From: Verpa conica
Lineage: Eukaryota > Ascomycota > Pezizomycetes > Pezizales > Morchellaceae
NCBI GenBank assembly: GCA_033030425.1
Contig: JAUFSD010000022.1
Coordinates: forward strand, 558,001-622,000
DNA length: 64,000 bases
Reading direction: 5' to 3'
In this document: positions 46,131 through 57,043 of the stretch, piece after piece
Layout: each line of letters starts with the position of its first letter
Numbering within the stretch: position 1 is the stretch's first letter
Notes under the pieces: model-generated
The model's database searches: none
What the model was told of the DNA's origin: nothing
The model's input: only the letters and a program-made list of their open reading frames with translations
Position numbers and translations under genes: made by a program

Positions 46131-49100
46131 ATGAGGGTCGTTGAAATCATAATTGACGTAAGTAAATATCTCCTGAATGCTATCAGGACTAAGGTTAACA
46201 GATTTATAGGGCTTCAAGTCGTATGCTGTGCGAACAGTTATAACTGGCTGGTTTGCCCCCTCTCTCCCACCAAGTCCACCTCCGGCCATCCCCCTTTTGG
46301 AGTCGTCATGGAACTGATTAGAATTATAGGGATGAGAGCTTTAATTCAATCACAGGACTTAATGGATCGGGAAAATCAAATATTCTTGATGCGATATGTT
46401 TCGTCCTTGGAATCACAAATATGACTACCGTGCGAGCGCAGAATTTGCAGGATCTAATCTATAAGCGTGGACAGGCGGGTGTCACAAAAGCGAGCGTTAC
46501 AATTGTATTTGATAATTCGGATAAGGCCAAGAGTCCCATGAACTACCAGGATTTTACACAGATAAGTGTCACAAGACAGGTAGGTAGCTGACCAACCTGA
46601 GAATTTAGGTAAATACTGATTGCCCTGGACAGATTGTATTGGGTGGAACAAGTAAATATCTCATCAATGGTTCAAGGACTCAACAACACGTCGTCCAAAC
46701 GCTCTTCCAAAGTGTTCAACTCAATATCAATAATCCCAATTTCCTCATCATGCAGGGGCAAATCACAAAGGTACTCAACATGAAACCAATAGAAATCCTA
46801 TCGATGATCGAGGAAGCTGCAGGAACTAGAATGTTTGAAGACCGAAGGGATAAGGCGCTTAAGACTATGGCTAAGAAAGACAAAAAGGTTGAGGAGATTA
46901 ATGATTTGTTGAAAGAGGAGATTGAGCCGAAGTTGGAAAAGTTACGGATGGAAAAACGGGCGTTTTTGGATTTTCAACAAACACAGAGTGATTTAGAGCG
47001 GTTAACTAAGATTGTTGTCGCTCATGACTACCTCAAGAATCAGGTATAACCCAAACCTGATTGAGGAAATGAAAGGCCTGAGAAGCTAACAATATAGCAG
47101 GAAAAAGTAAACCGCTCAGCAGTAGACCTTGAAGCAAAAAAACAGCGCGGGAAAGACCTCGAAGAGTCAGCAAAGCGATTAAAGTTCGAAATCGAGAACC
47201 TAGCGGAAGATATCAAGATGGTGAAAGGACAACGAGAGAAGGAACTTCGAAAAGGTGGAAAATTCCAGGCACTCGAAGATGAAGTCAAAGAGAAGTCTCA
47301 CGAAGCTGTCCGGTTAACGACTGTGCTTGATTTGAAGGCAACAAGCATAAAGGAGGAGGCTAAAAAGCGAAAGGATATTGAGAAAAATGTCAAGGAGCTA
47401 GAAAAGGCGCTACAAGAGAAGACGAGGATATATGATAGCCTGAAGGAAGCGTACAATCTGGCGAAGGGCGAGTTTGATGCATTAAACGATGAGTCAGAGA
47501 AGAAAGAGGAGCTGTTACAAACATTGTTGACTGGCGTAGCTTCAAAAGAGGGACAGGAAAATGGGTACCAGAATCAATTACAAGGTGAGAATGATTCATG
47601 ACCTAGGAAGATAGCTTAACTTATAAATTCAGGCGCAAAAACCCGAGTAAGTGCGGCGGCAACAAAACAGCAACAAGCGAAACTCAAGATATCACATTTG
47701 GAGAAGAGAATAAAAGAAGAAGAACCCCGAGCAAAGAAAGCAAAAGAACAGAATGCAAACCTCTATAAAGAACTCGACGGCCTCCGGGCAGCCGCAAAGA
47801 AACTAGCAGTAGATTTAAGCGAATTGGGCTATGAAGGCGGCATGGAGGAGGATATGTACAAACAAGAAGCTTCAATTCAAGACCAGATCCGGGAGCTTCG
47901 AGAACAAGCTGACGGGCTGAAACGGCGGGTGGCAAATGTCGATTTCAACTATGCGGATCCTACACCAAGCTTCGATCGGTCAAGGGTCAAGGGATTAGTT
48001 GCGCAACTGTTTACATTGGATAGTGATAAGGCGGAAGCTGGAACTGCTCTTGAAATTACCGCGGGTGGGAGACTGTATAACGTTGTTGTAGATACAGAGG
48101 TTACAGGTACTCAGTTGCTGCAAAATGGAAAGCTGAGGAAAAGAGTCACAATCATCCCACTCAACAAGATTTCGGCTTTCAGAGCCTCAGCTGAAAAAAT
48201 CGCTACTGCTCAGCGCCTCGCTCCTGGCAAGGTCCACCTTGCATTATCCCTTATCGGCTACGACGAGGAAATCTCCGCCGCTATGGAGTTCGTATTTGGT
48301 TCTACTCTTATCTGCGCAGATGCTGAGACTGCGAAACGGGTTACCTTTGATCCTAATGTCCGTATGAAGTCAGTGACAGTCGAAGGCGATGTGTATGATC
48401 CCTCTGGAACTTTATCCGGGGGCTCCGCGCCAAGCTCGAGTGGTGTACTTGTCACTCTTCAGAAACTGAATGAGCTGAATAGGCAAATCGCTGCCGAGAC
48501 CACACGGCTAAATGAGCTTCAGCAGTTTATGGCGAAAGAGAAGAAGAAGCTAGATATGGCGAAGAGGCTGAAGCAAGAGTTGAACTTGAAGAACCATGAG
48601 ATTGATCTGACGGAAGAGCAGATTAATAGCAATTCCTCATCTGATGCAAGCATCCCTATCAATATAAGTGAGGAGAGAAACTAACATGAATACCAATAGA
48701 TTATCCAAGCTGTTGAGGAAATGAGGGCCAATATCCAGCAGCTCAAGCAGAATATCGTCGACGCAAAAGCCCGGCAGGATCAAGGTAAAGCAGATGTCAA
48801 GAGGATTGAGAACGACATGAATGAGTTCAAGAATAACAAGGGTGGGAAGCTTGCGGAGCTACAGAGTTCAGTGGCAGATTTGAAGAAGAAAGTTGGCAAG
48901 CAGTCACAAGAAATGAAGGCGATGCAAAAAGAATTCCAGACTGCGCAACTTGAGACAGAGCAAACTGGAGGAGATCTCGCGGCAGCCCAAGAACAGCTCG
49001 AGGAAGCTGATACGACTCTGAAAGCCCAGCAAGAGGAAGTGGCAGAACTCAAGAAGGACCAAGCCAAGATCAAGGATCTTCATGACATAGCTCTCGCTCA

Positions 49101-50058
49101 CCTTGAAGATGAGCGTGCTAAGCTTACAGGGTTTGATGAGGAGCTCCGATCACTCGAAGAGGCAACACGAGCGAAAAATGCACGTATCACGGAAGAGGCT
49201 TTAGAGAAGCAGAAGCTTGGCCATGATATTGAGAGATTCCATAAAGACCAGCAGACTTCCAACGAAATAGTATCTCAAATGGAACGTGAGCACGAATGGA
49301 TCGGAGATGAAAAAGATAATTTTGGCCGTTCCGGAACACCCTATGACTTCAAAGGGCAGAACATCAAAGAATGTCGATCCTCGTTAAAAACCCTCACAGA
49401 GAGATTTCAAGGGATGAAGAAGAAGATTAATCCCAAAGTCATGAACATGATTGATTCTGTAGAGAAGAAGGAAGTTGCATTGAAGACTATGCTGAGGACA
49501 GTAGTCAAGGATAAGCGGAAGATCGAGGAGACAATTCAGAGCCTAGATAAATATAAGAAGGAGGCGCTTCATAAGACCTGGCAGAAGGTTACTGGAGATT
49601 TTGGGAGTATCTTTGCAGAATTGCTACCAGGGAGTTTTGCAAAGTTGGAACCGCCGGAGGGAAAGGAGGTAAGCGATGGGTTAGAGGTTAAGGTAAGTTT
49701 AGGTAAGGTGTGGAAGCAGAGTTTGACAGAACTAAGTGGTGGACAACGGTCTCTCATTGCGCTTTCGTTGATCATGGCGCTATTGCAATTTAAGCCGGCA
49801 CCAATGTATATCCTAGACGAGGTTGATGCGGCGCTAGATCTTTCGCATACACAAAATATCGGACGATTAATCAAGACCCGCTTCAAAGGGTCTCAATTTA
49901 TTGTTGTAAGTTTAAAGGATGGGATGTTCCAGAACGCCAACAGGTATGTACCAGGGTTGTTGTTTAGTGCTGGGATATTTACTAATAAGTACATCCATCC
50001 GAATAGGATCTTTAGAACCAGATTCGTAGATGGAACTTCGGTTGTTCAGACAATTTAG
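46131..50058 (+). CDS. SMC2: Condensin subunit SMC2
   Basis: Core ATPase of condensin, paired with SMC4, which compacts mitotic chromosomes. Exons: 46131-46157, 46210-46250, 46330-46579, 46633-47043, 47101-47584, 47633-48667, 48710-49943, 50007-50058, giving 1,177 aa (yeast 1,170). The N-terminal head has [14 protein letters not shown] and Walker [21 protein letters not shown] coiled coil follows, then the hinge with [14 protein letters not shown], a second coiled coil, the ABC signature [11 protein letters not shown] near 1090 and Walker [13 protein letters not shown] near 1115. It ends GTSVVQTI. Exons 1 and 2 are only 27 and 41 nt. The 63-nt last intron has no in-frame stop, so retention would insert 21 residues. 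All frames close. Confidence 0.97.
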
Positions 50059-51012
50059 TCCTTTTTTGATATTGTTGCTTATACCCCTCTGTTATGGGTA
50101 TTTTATTCATGGTTAGAATGAGATTGTAGCGGGAGTTCATTATATACGTTTAGGGTCTTAGCGTAGTTTATCTTAGGAGGGAGTGAAGTTGAGGTACATG
50201 AGGATGTTGTTTAGTAGCGAGTGATGACCTGTGAGCACATGTAACTCGCGCACTTTGTAGTCCTATTACGGGTACACCCATCCACCCTGATGGTAAATAC
50301 CCCTGTATAGTGAACAGGGTTCACATTAGTAAAAATACCGACCCTAATCCTCATATGCTCGTGTTACAATTTCCGGTAGAATTATGGGTTATAAGCAGGG
50401 GCTTTACAGCCAATACTGATGCTGGAATCTCCGCCTTAGATCAAGAAGGCCAATCAAGGTCATTGGTCTTGCGCGCCACACTCCCACAATAATTCTACCG
50501 GATACTATACCATTTTAGACCCCTATTTGTTACGTAGGGGTGTCCACCCTTGGTGGCTGAACGACTAGACTACAATAGCCTACCACAGCAATCTCACTCT
50601 AGGCCATGTATATTTAAAAAGATAAATATCCTACATAGGAGGTTTTCAAGTATCTCCGTATGTCTATTACTCACGCGCTCGCGTGATCCTAGGATTAGGT
50701 TGCGTCACCCAGCAACACATACTCTACCGTATACTGAAAATATGATAATCATAACTATGTTTCTGAGTGGAGGTTCTAACAATTTATGGTACAGGCCCTG
50801 AACTATGAACACTATTGAGGATCTCGAGGTAGAATCCTCTCTACTCTGTTCCATATACATCTAAAAGAAAGAAGTGAAAATTAAAGTGCCAAAATAACTC
50901 CCTCAGCAGTTTTTAAAACTCCCTTGCATTATCTAATACTTTGCAATGCCAATATGGTCAACATCAACATCAGTTGGTCTCTTTCATTATTCCTTCTGAC
51001 AAGTAGGGGAGC
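50059..51012. other. Intergenic between convergent SMC2 and MDJ1
   Basis: About 950 bases with no gene, but an inverted-repeat element near 50372-50502 is listed separately. Confidence 0.5.
50372..50502. mobile_element. Possible 131-bp inverted-repeat element
   Basis: The 14-bp arms TCCGGTAGAATTAT (50372-50385) and its exact complement (50489-50502) face each other across about 100 bases without coding capacity. No convincing target duplication is visible. Confidence 0.5.
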
Positions 51013-52831
51013 TTAACCAGATCCAGAGCCTGAGGCTTTTTTTGGACCTTCCTCATCTTCAGAATGGCTGCTTCCTTCGCTCTGGGGCGGTTTATTTTTC
51101 CCCTGATTGTGTGTGATACTATTGAAAAGACGCTTGAGCAAGCTATCCTGCTTGGCTTGGCCCTCAGTTGAACTAGTACTTCTAGTTTTACTAGCTGAGT
51201 CGGTAGTGAAATCCGATCTAGGGTTACGTTAATTTTGCACTTCTGTAAAAAAAGAAAGGGTATAGAGACGTATCAGGAAGTCTTACTGGTCGAGATTGAC
51301 GTTCATAATCCTCTGAGCATTTGTATCGTTGAACTCATCAGCCAGCAATTCTAGTAGTGTCCTCTGAGTTAATGTGAATTTCCTGTATGTTCATTAGTTT
51401 ATGCCTTTTCCTCAAAATGTCAAGAAACAGCGTACTTCGGCATGTTAATCTTATACTCGACTCTCAAATCACCCATTCCCCTACCCTTGCCACCTATCCT
51501 ATTCATCCCCGCACCCGTAATCGTAACTTTATCCCCTGTATTTGTACCTTCCCTCACTCTCAGATCAACCTCTCCATCTAGTGTTGGAATTTTCACCTTC
51601 CCGCCCAGCAATGCCGTCGTGAATGGAACCGTCGCAGTATACGTCACATCGGCACCCTTCCTTCCGAAATCTCTATGTGGGGCTACTCTGACATGAACAT
51701 ACAAATCTCCCCTTTTGGTCCTTCCACTTGTGTTACTAGCTGGTGGAGCGTCCCCCTCCCCAGTGACCCGAAGTCTCATACCATCCTCAATCCCGGCGGG
51801 GACATCGACACGGACAGTCCTAGTTTCGCGCACCACGCCATCTCCACCACAAGACCGGCACTCAGAACCTTTCGGGATGATTACTCCGGCGCCACCACAC
51901 GACTCGCAGGTTGCAGCCATTTGAAATCCGCCTTGCATGAAGTGAATTCGGGTTCCTGTCCCACCGCAACGACCACAGTCTTTCCGGTTCTCCCCGGGCT
52001 TCATTCCTGAACCAGTACACGTGTTACAGTTTACCAGAGGTTCGATTTTGATATCCTTTGAAGTGCCCTTGGCAGCATCCATGAAGGATATTGTTGCTTG
52101 AATCTATCGACAGTCAGAATCCCTCATAGCCATAAGTGCTAATTATCATTCAAGTGTTGCATAAACTCACCTCAATGTTTTCGCCAACTGACATCTCCTC
52201 TTGAAATGAGCCTCTCCCTCTACGTCTCCCACTTCCCTGAGTCCCTGCCGAAAACGCATTGAACAAATCCTCGAAGCTAAATTCCGCTCCAAAGCCACCC
52301 CCCCCAAACCCAGAGAAACCGTTAGGGTGGCCACCGAACCCCCCACCACCAGGGTTGAAACCACCGGAAGGGTCAAATGCTGATTCACCATGTTGGTCGA
52401 ACTGCGCCTTCTTCGTTGGATCACCTAGGATCTCGTATGCAGATTGTAGCTCCTGGAACTTTTCTCGGGCTTGAGGTTCTTTGTTTGTGTCTGGGTGCCA
52501 TTTTCTAGCGAGGCCGTAGTATGCCTTTTTTATTTCTGAGGCAGAAGCAGTTTTAGGGACGCCGAGCACGGTATAAGGGTTTTTTGCGGATGCAGGTGAG
52601 ATAGATGAGCTATGAAATGGCTACATACGTTTTTTTTTTTTTTTTTTTTTAGAAATTGAGTTTCCAGGTTTAGGGGATTTGAAGGGTACTCACTCTTTTT
52701 GTTTGCTGTTGTGAATTACTCTGCGGCAATGATCTTGAGTGATTCGCTGGGTATTGGAGACATCTGTAATAGTAAACTTGGGTCTTGGTTCTACGCAGAG
52801 ATCGAACAACACGAGGTATGAGGACGTTCAT
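51013..52831 (-). CDS. MDJ1: Mitochondrial DnaJ (Hsp40) chaperone Mdj1
   Basis: Type I J-protein of the mitochondrial matrix that stimulates Ssc1. Exons: 52694-52831, 52171-52620, 51436-52103, 51287-51382, 51013-51217, giving 518 aa (yeast 511). The N-terminus [20 protein letters not shown] is a good mitochondrial presequence. The J domain starts [13 protein letters not shown] with KWHPDTNK carrying HPD. Next come a Gly/Phe-rich stretch and four zinc motifs, [24 protein letters not shown] and CRSCGGDG. The substrate-binding domains include [20 protein letters not shown]. The Ser/Lys/Gly-rich tail ends GSGSG. The acceptor at 52621 gives PFHSSSIS before the J domain; the nearer AG does not close the frame. 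The gene is divergent from the CUE gene, 436 bases apart. Confidence 0.94.
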
Positions 52832-53267
52832 TGCTTGAGGGTGATGCTTTGTGAGATTTCCAGCGACGGAGCCAGCAATTCGAATCCTTCCACTCCCTAT
52901 AGCTGGGCGTTGATGCACGTTTAATGTAAATCCCAAAGTTTCTGGAGGGGCCAAGATTAAAAATGAAACACCCGATAAGGTCGATGAGTAAGCATTCTAT
53001 GATTGGCCAGTATTGTAACACGTGATGTCAGAGATGGAAGGTTCTCGATGCGTACGCACACAGAGTACATGTAAGTACTAAGTACTAACTACATGTAAAG
53101 TGCCTAGGGTAGTATGCCGAAGAAGGTACGAGGAAGGAATCCTTCAACACCTCCCACGCATACCTACATCTACGCACATACCTGCATCTACACATATCCC
53201 ACGATACCTATACTAATATACGGCACCTCGACTAATATACTTGCTCTAATTACTCCCCCCGAACATA
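52832..53267. promoter_or_regulatory. Divergent promoter region of MDJ1 and CUE1-like gene
   Basis: 436 bases between divergent starts. Phrases built on ACATGTA and AAGTACTAAGTACTAACTACATGTAA (split here: AAGTACTAAGTACTAACT) form a small repetitive patch around 53067-53098. Repeats of CTACATCTAC type lie near 53160-53200. No factor is assigned. Confidence 0.4.
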
Positions 53268-53954
53268 ATGTCCTCTCACCCCCCCGCTGACTCAACCGCC
53301 GGTCTCGGTCTCCCTCAGGTTGCCGCCTGCCTGCTCGTCGGCTACTTTGTCTTTCGCTGGTTCTTTAAATCGACAGATCCGTCGACCACAGCCCAGCGTC
53401 CCTCGCCCGTGGATCCGCGACGGCTACAAGAACAAGTCGATGTGATACGTGGAATGTTTCCCCAGATCCCGGCAGGGGCTGTCCAAGCTGAACTCATCCG
53501 AAATGGCGGGAACATCGAGATTACAACAGAGAAGATCCTAACAAACGGTTTTCTGCCAGAGGTAGTGTGGAGAGTCTATATGATATACTCGACGTGTACT
53601 AACAACGACGACTTGTAGCCCCCTGCGCCGACCCCCCCTGCCCTCGTTCATACTCCGGCTCCTAGACCCCCGATTCCAACACAACGACGGGCAGCAACCC
53701 CAGCCACGTCTTCGGCGAGCGGATCAAGTACCATTCTCTCACAATATAGCGACTTGATTACACGGTATAACCTTCACAACCGCCTCCATGAGACAGAGTC
53801 AGCTTCATCTATCCACACACAGGGAGGGAAGGGGAAGGCTCCAGCGACAAAGTCGGACCGCCAGTTGGCTCATCATAATAAGCGTGATGATATGATACTT
53901 GCCGCCCGTCGCAGGATGCAAGAAATGGATAGGAAGGTTGCAGTACAGTCATGA
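53268..53954 (+). CDS. CUE1: CUE-domain ER membrane protein, Cue1-like
   Basis: Cue1 anchors and activates the E2 enzyme Ubc7 at the ER membrane for ER-associated degradation. Exons 53268-53561 and 53619-53954 give 209 aa (yeast 203). A single N-terminal membrane segment (about residues 17-34, AACLLVGYFVFRWFF) comes before the CUE domain (about 52-92). That domain has the MFP motif in VIRGMFPQIPAGAVQAEL and ends ITTEKILTNG. A Pro/Thr-rich linker leads to a C-terminal helix, KRDDMILAARRRMQEMDRKV, which resembles the Ubc7-binding region. Domain order and size fit Cue1 better than Cue4 or AMFR. The gene is complete, and the start is the only ATG before the membrane helix. Confidence 0.8.
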
Positions 53955-54747
53955 GTCTTTGCTATATATGGCAGGGATATATGGCAGGGACTGATATCAT
54001 GTTCTCCTTGTGATTTTATTACCATTTATTTCTGTGAAGCGAGTATTACTATTATTATTACTATTATCACGAGGGTGACTGGAGTCTAAAATGGGAGTGG
54101 TTGGGGGGATTTTAAGAGGATGTTGTATGCTACCGATAATAAGTAACTAAGGCCTTGAGATTATCTGATGTCTGCCTAAGGTTTTGGTTCACATCCTGAT
54201 TTCTACTCTATTAATTTTTCTGAGCGTACAGAGCCTGGGTACTGCCGATTATCTTTTCCATAGCATATATAGGGAAGAATAGAACTTTCCCCTAGTTCCG
54301 CCGTCAGCTGTCAAGCCTACGATAGAGGGCATCAAAGACTCCACGCTAGGGTAATTCTTGATATTGTCTGAATGACCCTGGCTCCCTCCCATGAATAAAG
54401 GAAAGAAGACCTGAAACTATTTGTCTAAAGGAATTCATCTTTACCAGCATATGATTAGATACTATACATACCCGTACAGAGTTGAGTAAAAGCTGTCCTA
54501 GCTATAAAGTACTATCTAACCAGTATATAATGATCCGGTTCAATGCAATGTTAGTTTAATAAATTCCAATTGGTTCGCTTATTTTTAGCTTATAGATTAT
54601 CAAGTTTCAGTTAGAGTTTGTCAGTTCCAGATTTTGAGGAAAGTTCAAGAGAAGAACCGTACATATTTTGTAGTCCCTGGGGAACCGTGCCAAGAAACCA
54701 CCTCATTCTCCGGCCAGATTGGGTTTGCCCTTTAAAAAACTCCCATT

Positions 54748-55216
54748 AATAGTGTTTTTTACGGAGGACTCGGTCCCCCCAAACTCTCTGGGAACTGCGC
54801 CAGGAAACCGCTCCAAACCACCCCATTCCCCAGCTAGATTGGGTTTGCTTTTTAAAAAAACCCATTAACCGAGATTTAATCTAATTATCTGCACCAATTT
54901 ATTGAAGCCTTGCCAGTTATTTCCTTATTAGTAGTATTCATTTTGGAGCGATTCGAAGCAGTTTCTGAAATTATGAACCTGTCTCGGCCAGGGCAGTTCC
55001 TTGGCTGGGAGCGGGTTGGGGCGGTTCCCCACTGGAGGGATTCTATTTCTGCACTACTATACATATACTGTCATTCATACGTCATTTATACATCTTCCAT
55101 ATGACTCCCACAGTGCTTTAGAACTAGTGTTCGTCATGGGGCGATTCGGGGCGGTTTCTTGGCGAGGTTCCCTGGAGAATTTGGGGGACCGAGTCACCCG
55201 TGACAAACACTATTTA
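54748..55216. mobile_element. Fold-back element with about 80-bp degenerate inverted arms
   Basis: The left arm (54748-54826) and right arm (about 55135-55216) are inverted copies sharing TAGTGTTT, GACTCGGTCCCCC, and GGGAAC with CGCCAAGAAACCGC-like sequence, with scattered mismatches. Partial extra copies lie at about 54675-54745 (direct), 54980-55040 (inverted) and 55345-55420 (inverted). This looks like several insertions of one palindromic non-autonomous family. There is no coding sequence. Confidence 0.7.
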
Positions 55217-55551
55217 GAACTCAATTGCAGTCCTCAAACACTGTATATATCGGTTTTGCTCTAATTGGAGCCAATGTGCACGGTTCTCCCTCTATTCTTT
55301 GCTCAAAATCTGGAACCGCACCACCCTGTAGAGTAATCCAGGGCTGTTTCTTAGTGCGGTTCCCCAAGGAGGTTGAGGGACCAAGTTCCTCATGACGAAC
55401 ACCATCTATTAGGGCAATTCTTCACCAAAAATCAGGTTCTGAACCAGAGCTGAAGTGGATCTATTAGCTTAGAACCTGTCTTTAATCGCTTTAAAACAAA
55501 TACTACCCTAAACTAGTCAGGAAACGTTATCAAAAAACCGCCCCAAACAAC

Positions 55552-55731
55552 TCTATTCCTTGGCTAAGTTAGGGTAAACGTAATAATGACATAAGAGCTA
55601 CGTTATACAACTCTATTCCTTGGCCAAGTTAGGGTGAACGTAATAATGACATAAGAGCTACGTTATACAACTCTATTCCTTGGCCAGTTTAGGATAAACG
55701 TAATAATGACATAAAAGCTACGTTATAGAAC
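55552..55731. repeat. 60-bp tandem repeat, three copies
   Basis: The unit, from ACTCTATTCCTTGG through TAATAATGACATAA to GCTACGTTAT, repeats at exactly 60 bp three times with a handful of point differences. A truncated fourth start (ACTCTATATA) follows. It lies just upstream of the 303-codon ORF. Confidence 0.9.
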
Positions 55732-55913
55732 TCTATATATATATTAATTAAGGTTTCAGATACTAAACAAGATTTAGTATAGGGTACAATCATAATGACG
55801 TAGTATTTATTTATAGTGTATAAGAAAAATACTTAGTCTAAATATAATTTAGAAATAATTATTCTTTAAAGTATATAAGCTTTACGTATCTGCGTGACTT
55901 CTCTTACAACCTA

Positions 55914-56874
55914 ATGACAGTTTTAATCAATATGTCTTATACTGATAACTACTCTGCGCATTTGGCATGTGTTCTGGAGTTCTCATTAAAAAATGAAACC
56001 AATCAATGGCGACGTACCTATGAAACCTTTTTATACTCTACAAACAATTCTTTATTTTTAGAAGAATTACCTTTACCTCTCGAGGAAGCCGATCTTCCCT
56101 GTTCTATAGTATCTTTCGTAAATGATTTTATAGGAGATATTGCAGAAGGTAGTGTTGCGATTTGCTTTGGTTACTTCTACGACATGGGCCCAAAAAACGG
56201 GATTAAATATACTTTATTCAACGCTGTCGAGTTAGTATTCTATCTATACACTATAAAATCTATGACTAAGTATATACAGATTTGCCGGAGACCCTAATCA
56301 TTCCGCATTTGGAGAAAATGCACCACCTTCAAGTTGTGGAAATGTTTCTTGTGTTGGTCGGGTTATTACTCAACCACGAACAACAACAGCTCTACTTTAC
56401 GGCAGTTGGCGGTCATTTGATATACAGACCAGTTCATATGATAATTTAGAAAAACAAAAACAATCATTCCATCTACGTTGCTTTTTGCCGTCGGGTAAAC
56501 GGTTTGAAAAAACCATTCTACCAACACCAGGCTCAATTGTACAGCTTGCCGGTCGACTTTTAGGACGGCTTGAAAGTGAGTCAACTTCAGATTGTTTGCT
56601 TGCTTTGAAAGTTGAAGGTATAGAATATCTTTCTGTTCGTGGTGGTGGAACTGGTACAGACAATACAGGTAGTATTAGTTTACCAAAAACTCCCAAAAAA
56701 ACTACGTGGGGTAAAGCAAGTAATACTCCCTCAAAACGTGTGAAATCTGATGTTGTTAGAAAGTATGATGATTGTGTCACTGTATCTAACGTATCATCTT
56801 CATTTAAAGGGAAACAAAAGCAACAAGATAATGAAGAGTCTGAGTTTCATATTAACGAACATGATTTAGTTTAG
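55914..56874 (+). CDS. Unrecognised 303-aa protein, Helitron neighbour
   Basis: Two exons, 55914-56230 and 56280-56874, with an uninterrupted frame of 303 aa. I do not recognise a family. The N-terminal part is Leu/Asn-rich and acidic (LEELPLPLEEADLPCSIVSF). After the splice comes a Cys- and Asn-bearing patch (AGDPNHSAFGENAPPS), then VGRVITQPRTTTALLYGSW. The beta-rich stretch resembles the start of an OB-type fold, which is weak evidence. The C-terminus is Lys/Ser-rich. It sits 170 bases upstream of the Helitron Rep/helicase gene, same strand, with the same AT-rich codon bias, so it is probably part of the element. Single-strand-binding proteins are known passengers of some Helitrons; a role here is speculation. 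Confidence 0.6.
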
Positions 56875-57043
56875 TATTTTTCTTTGACTAAAATACATTT
56901 CTTTTAAATTTATTTATTTTTCATTATTTTATTTATTTTCTTTCGGCCATATCTTTCAATTTAACTATCACTTAAGTCTATATAAAAGCTATCATTTTAG
57001 TTAGTATCTGGGTTTATTTTGCTAGCCAATATCATGATTCACA

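Larger units (their letters stand above)
53955..55913. other. Repeat-rich, gene-free region left of the Helitron
   Basis: About 2 kb with no supported gene. The fold-back element, its fragments and the 60-bp tandem repeat (separate entries) occupy most of 54.6-55.74 kb. A short trinucleotide run (ATTATT-like) lies at 54046-54068. Confidence 0.6.

Noticed and set aside
45882..46424. 180-codon ORF upstream of SMC2
   Set aside because: Runs through SMC2 exons 1-3 in another frame; the SMC2 reading is supported by motifs and splice sites.
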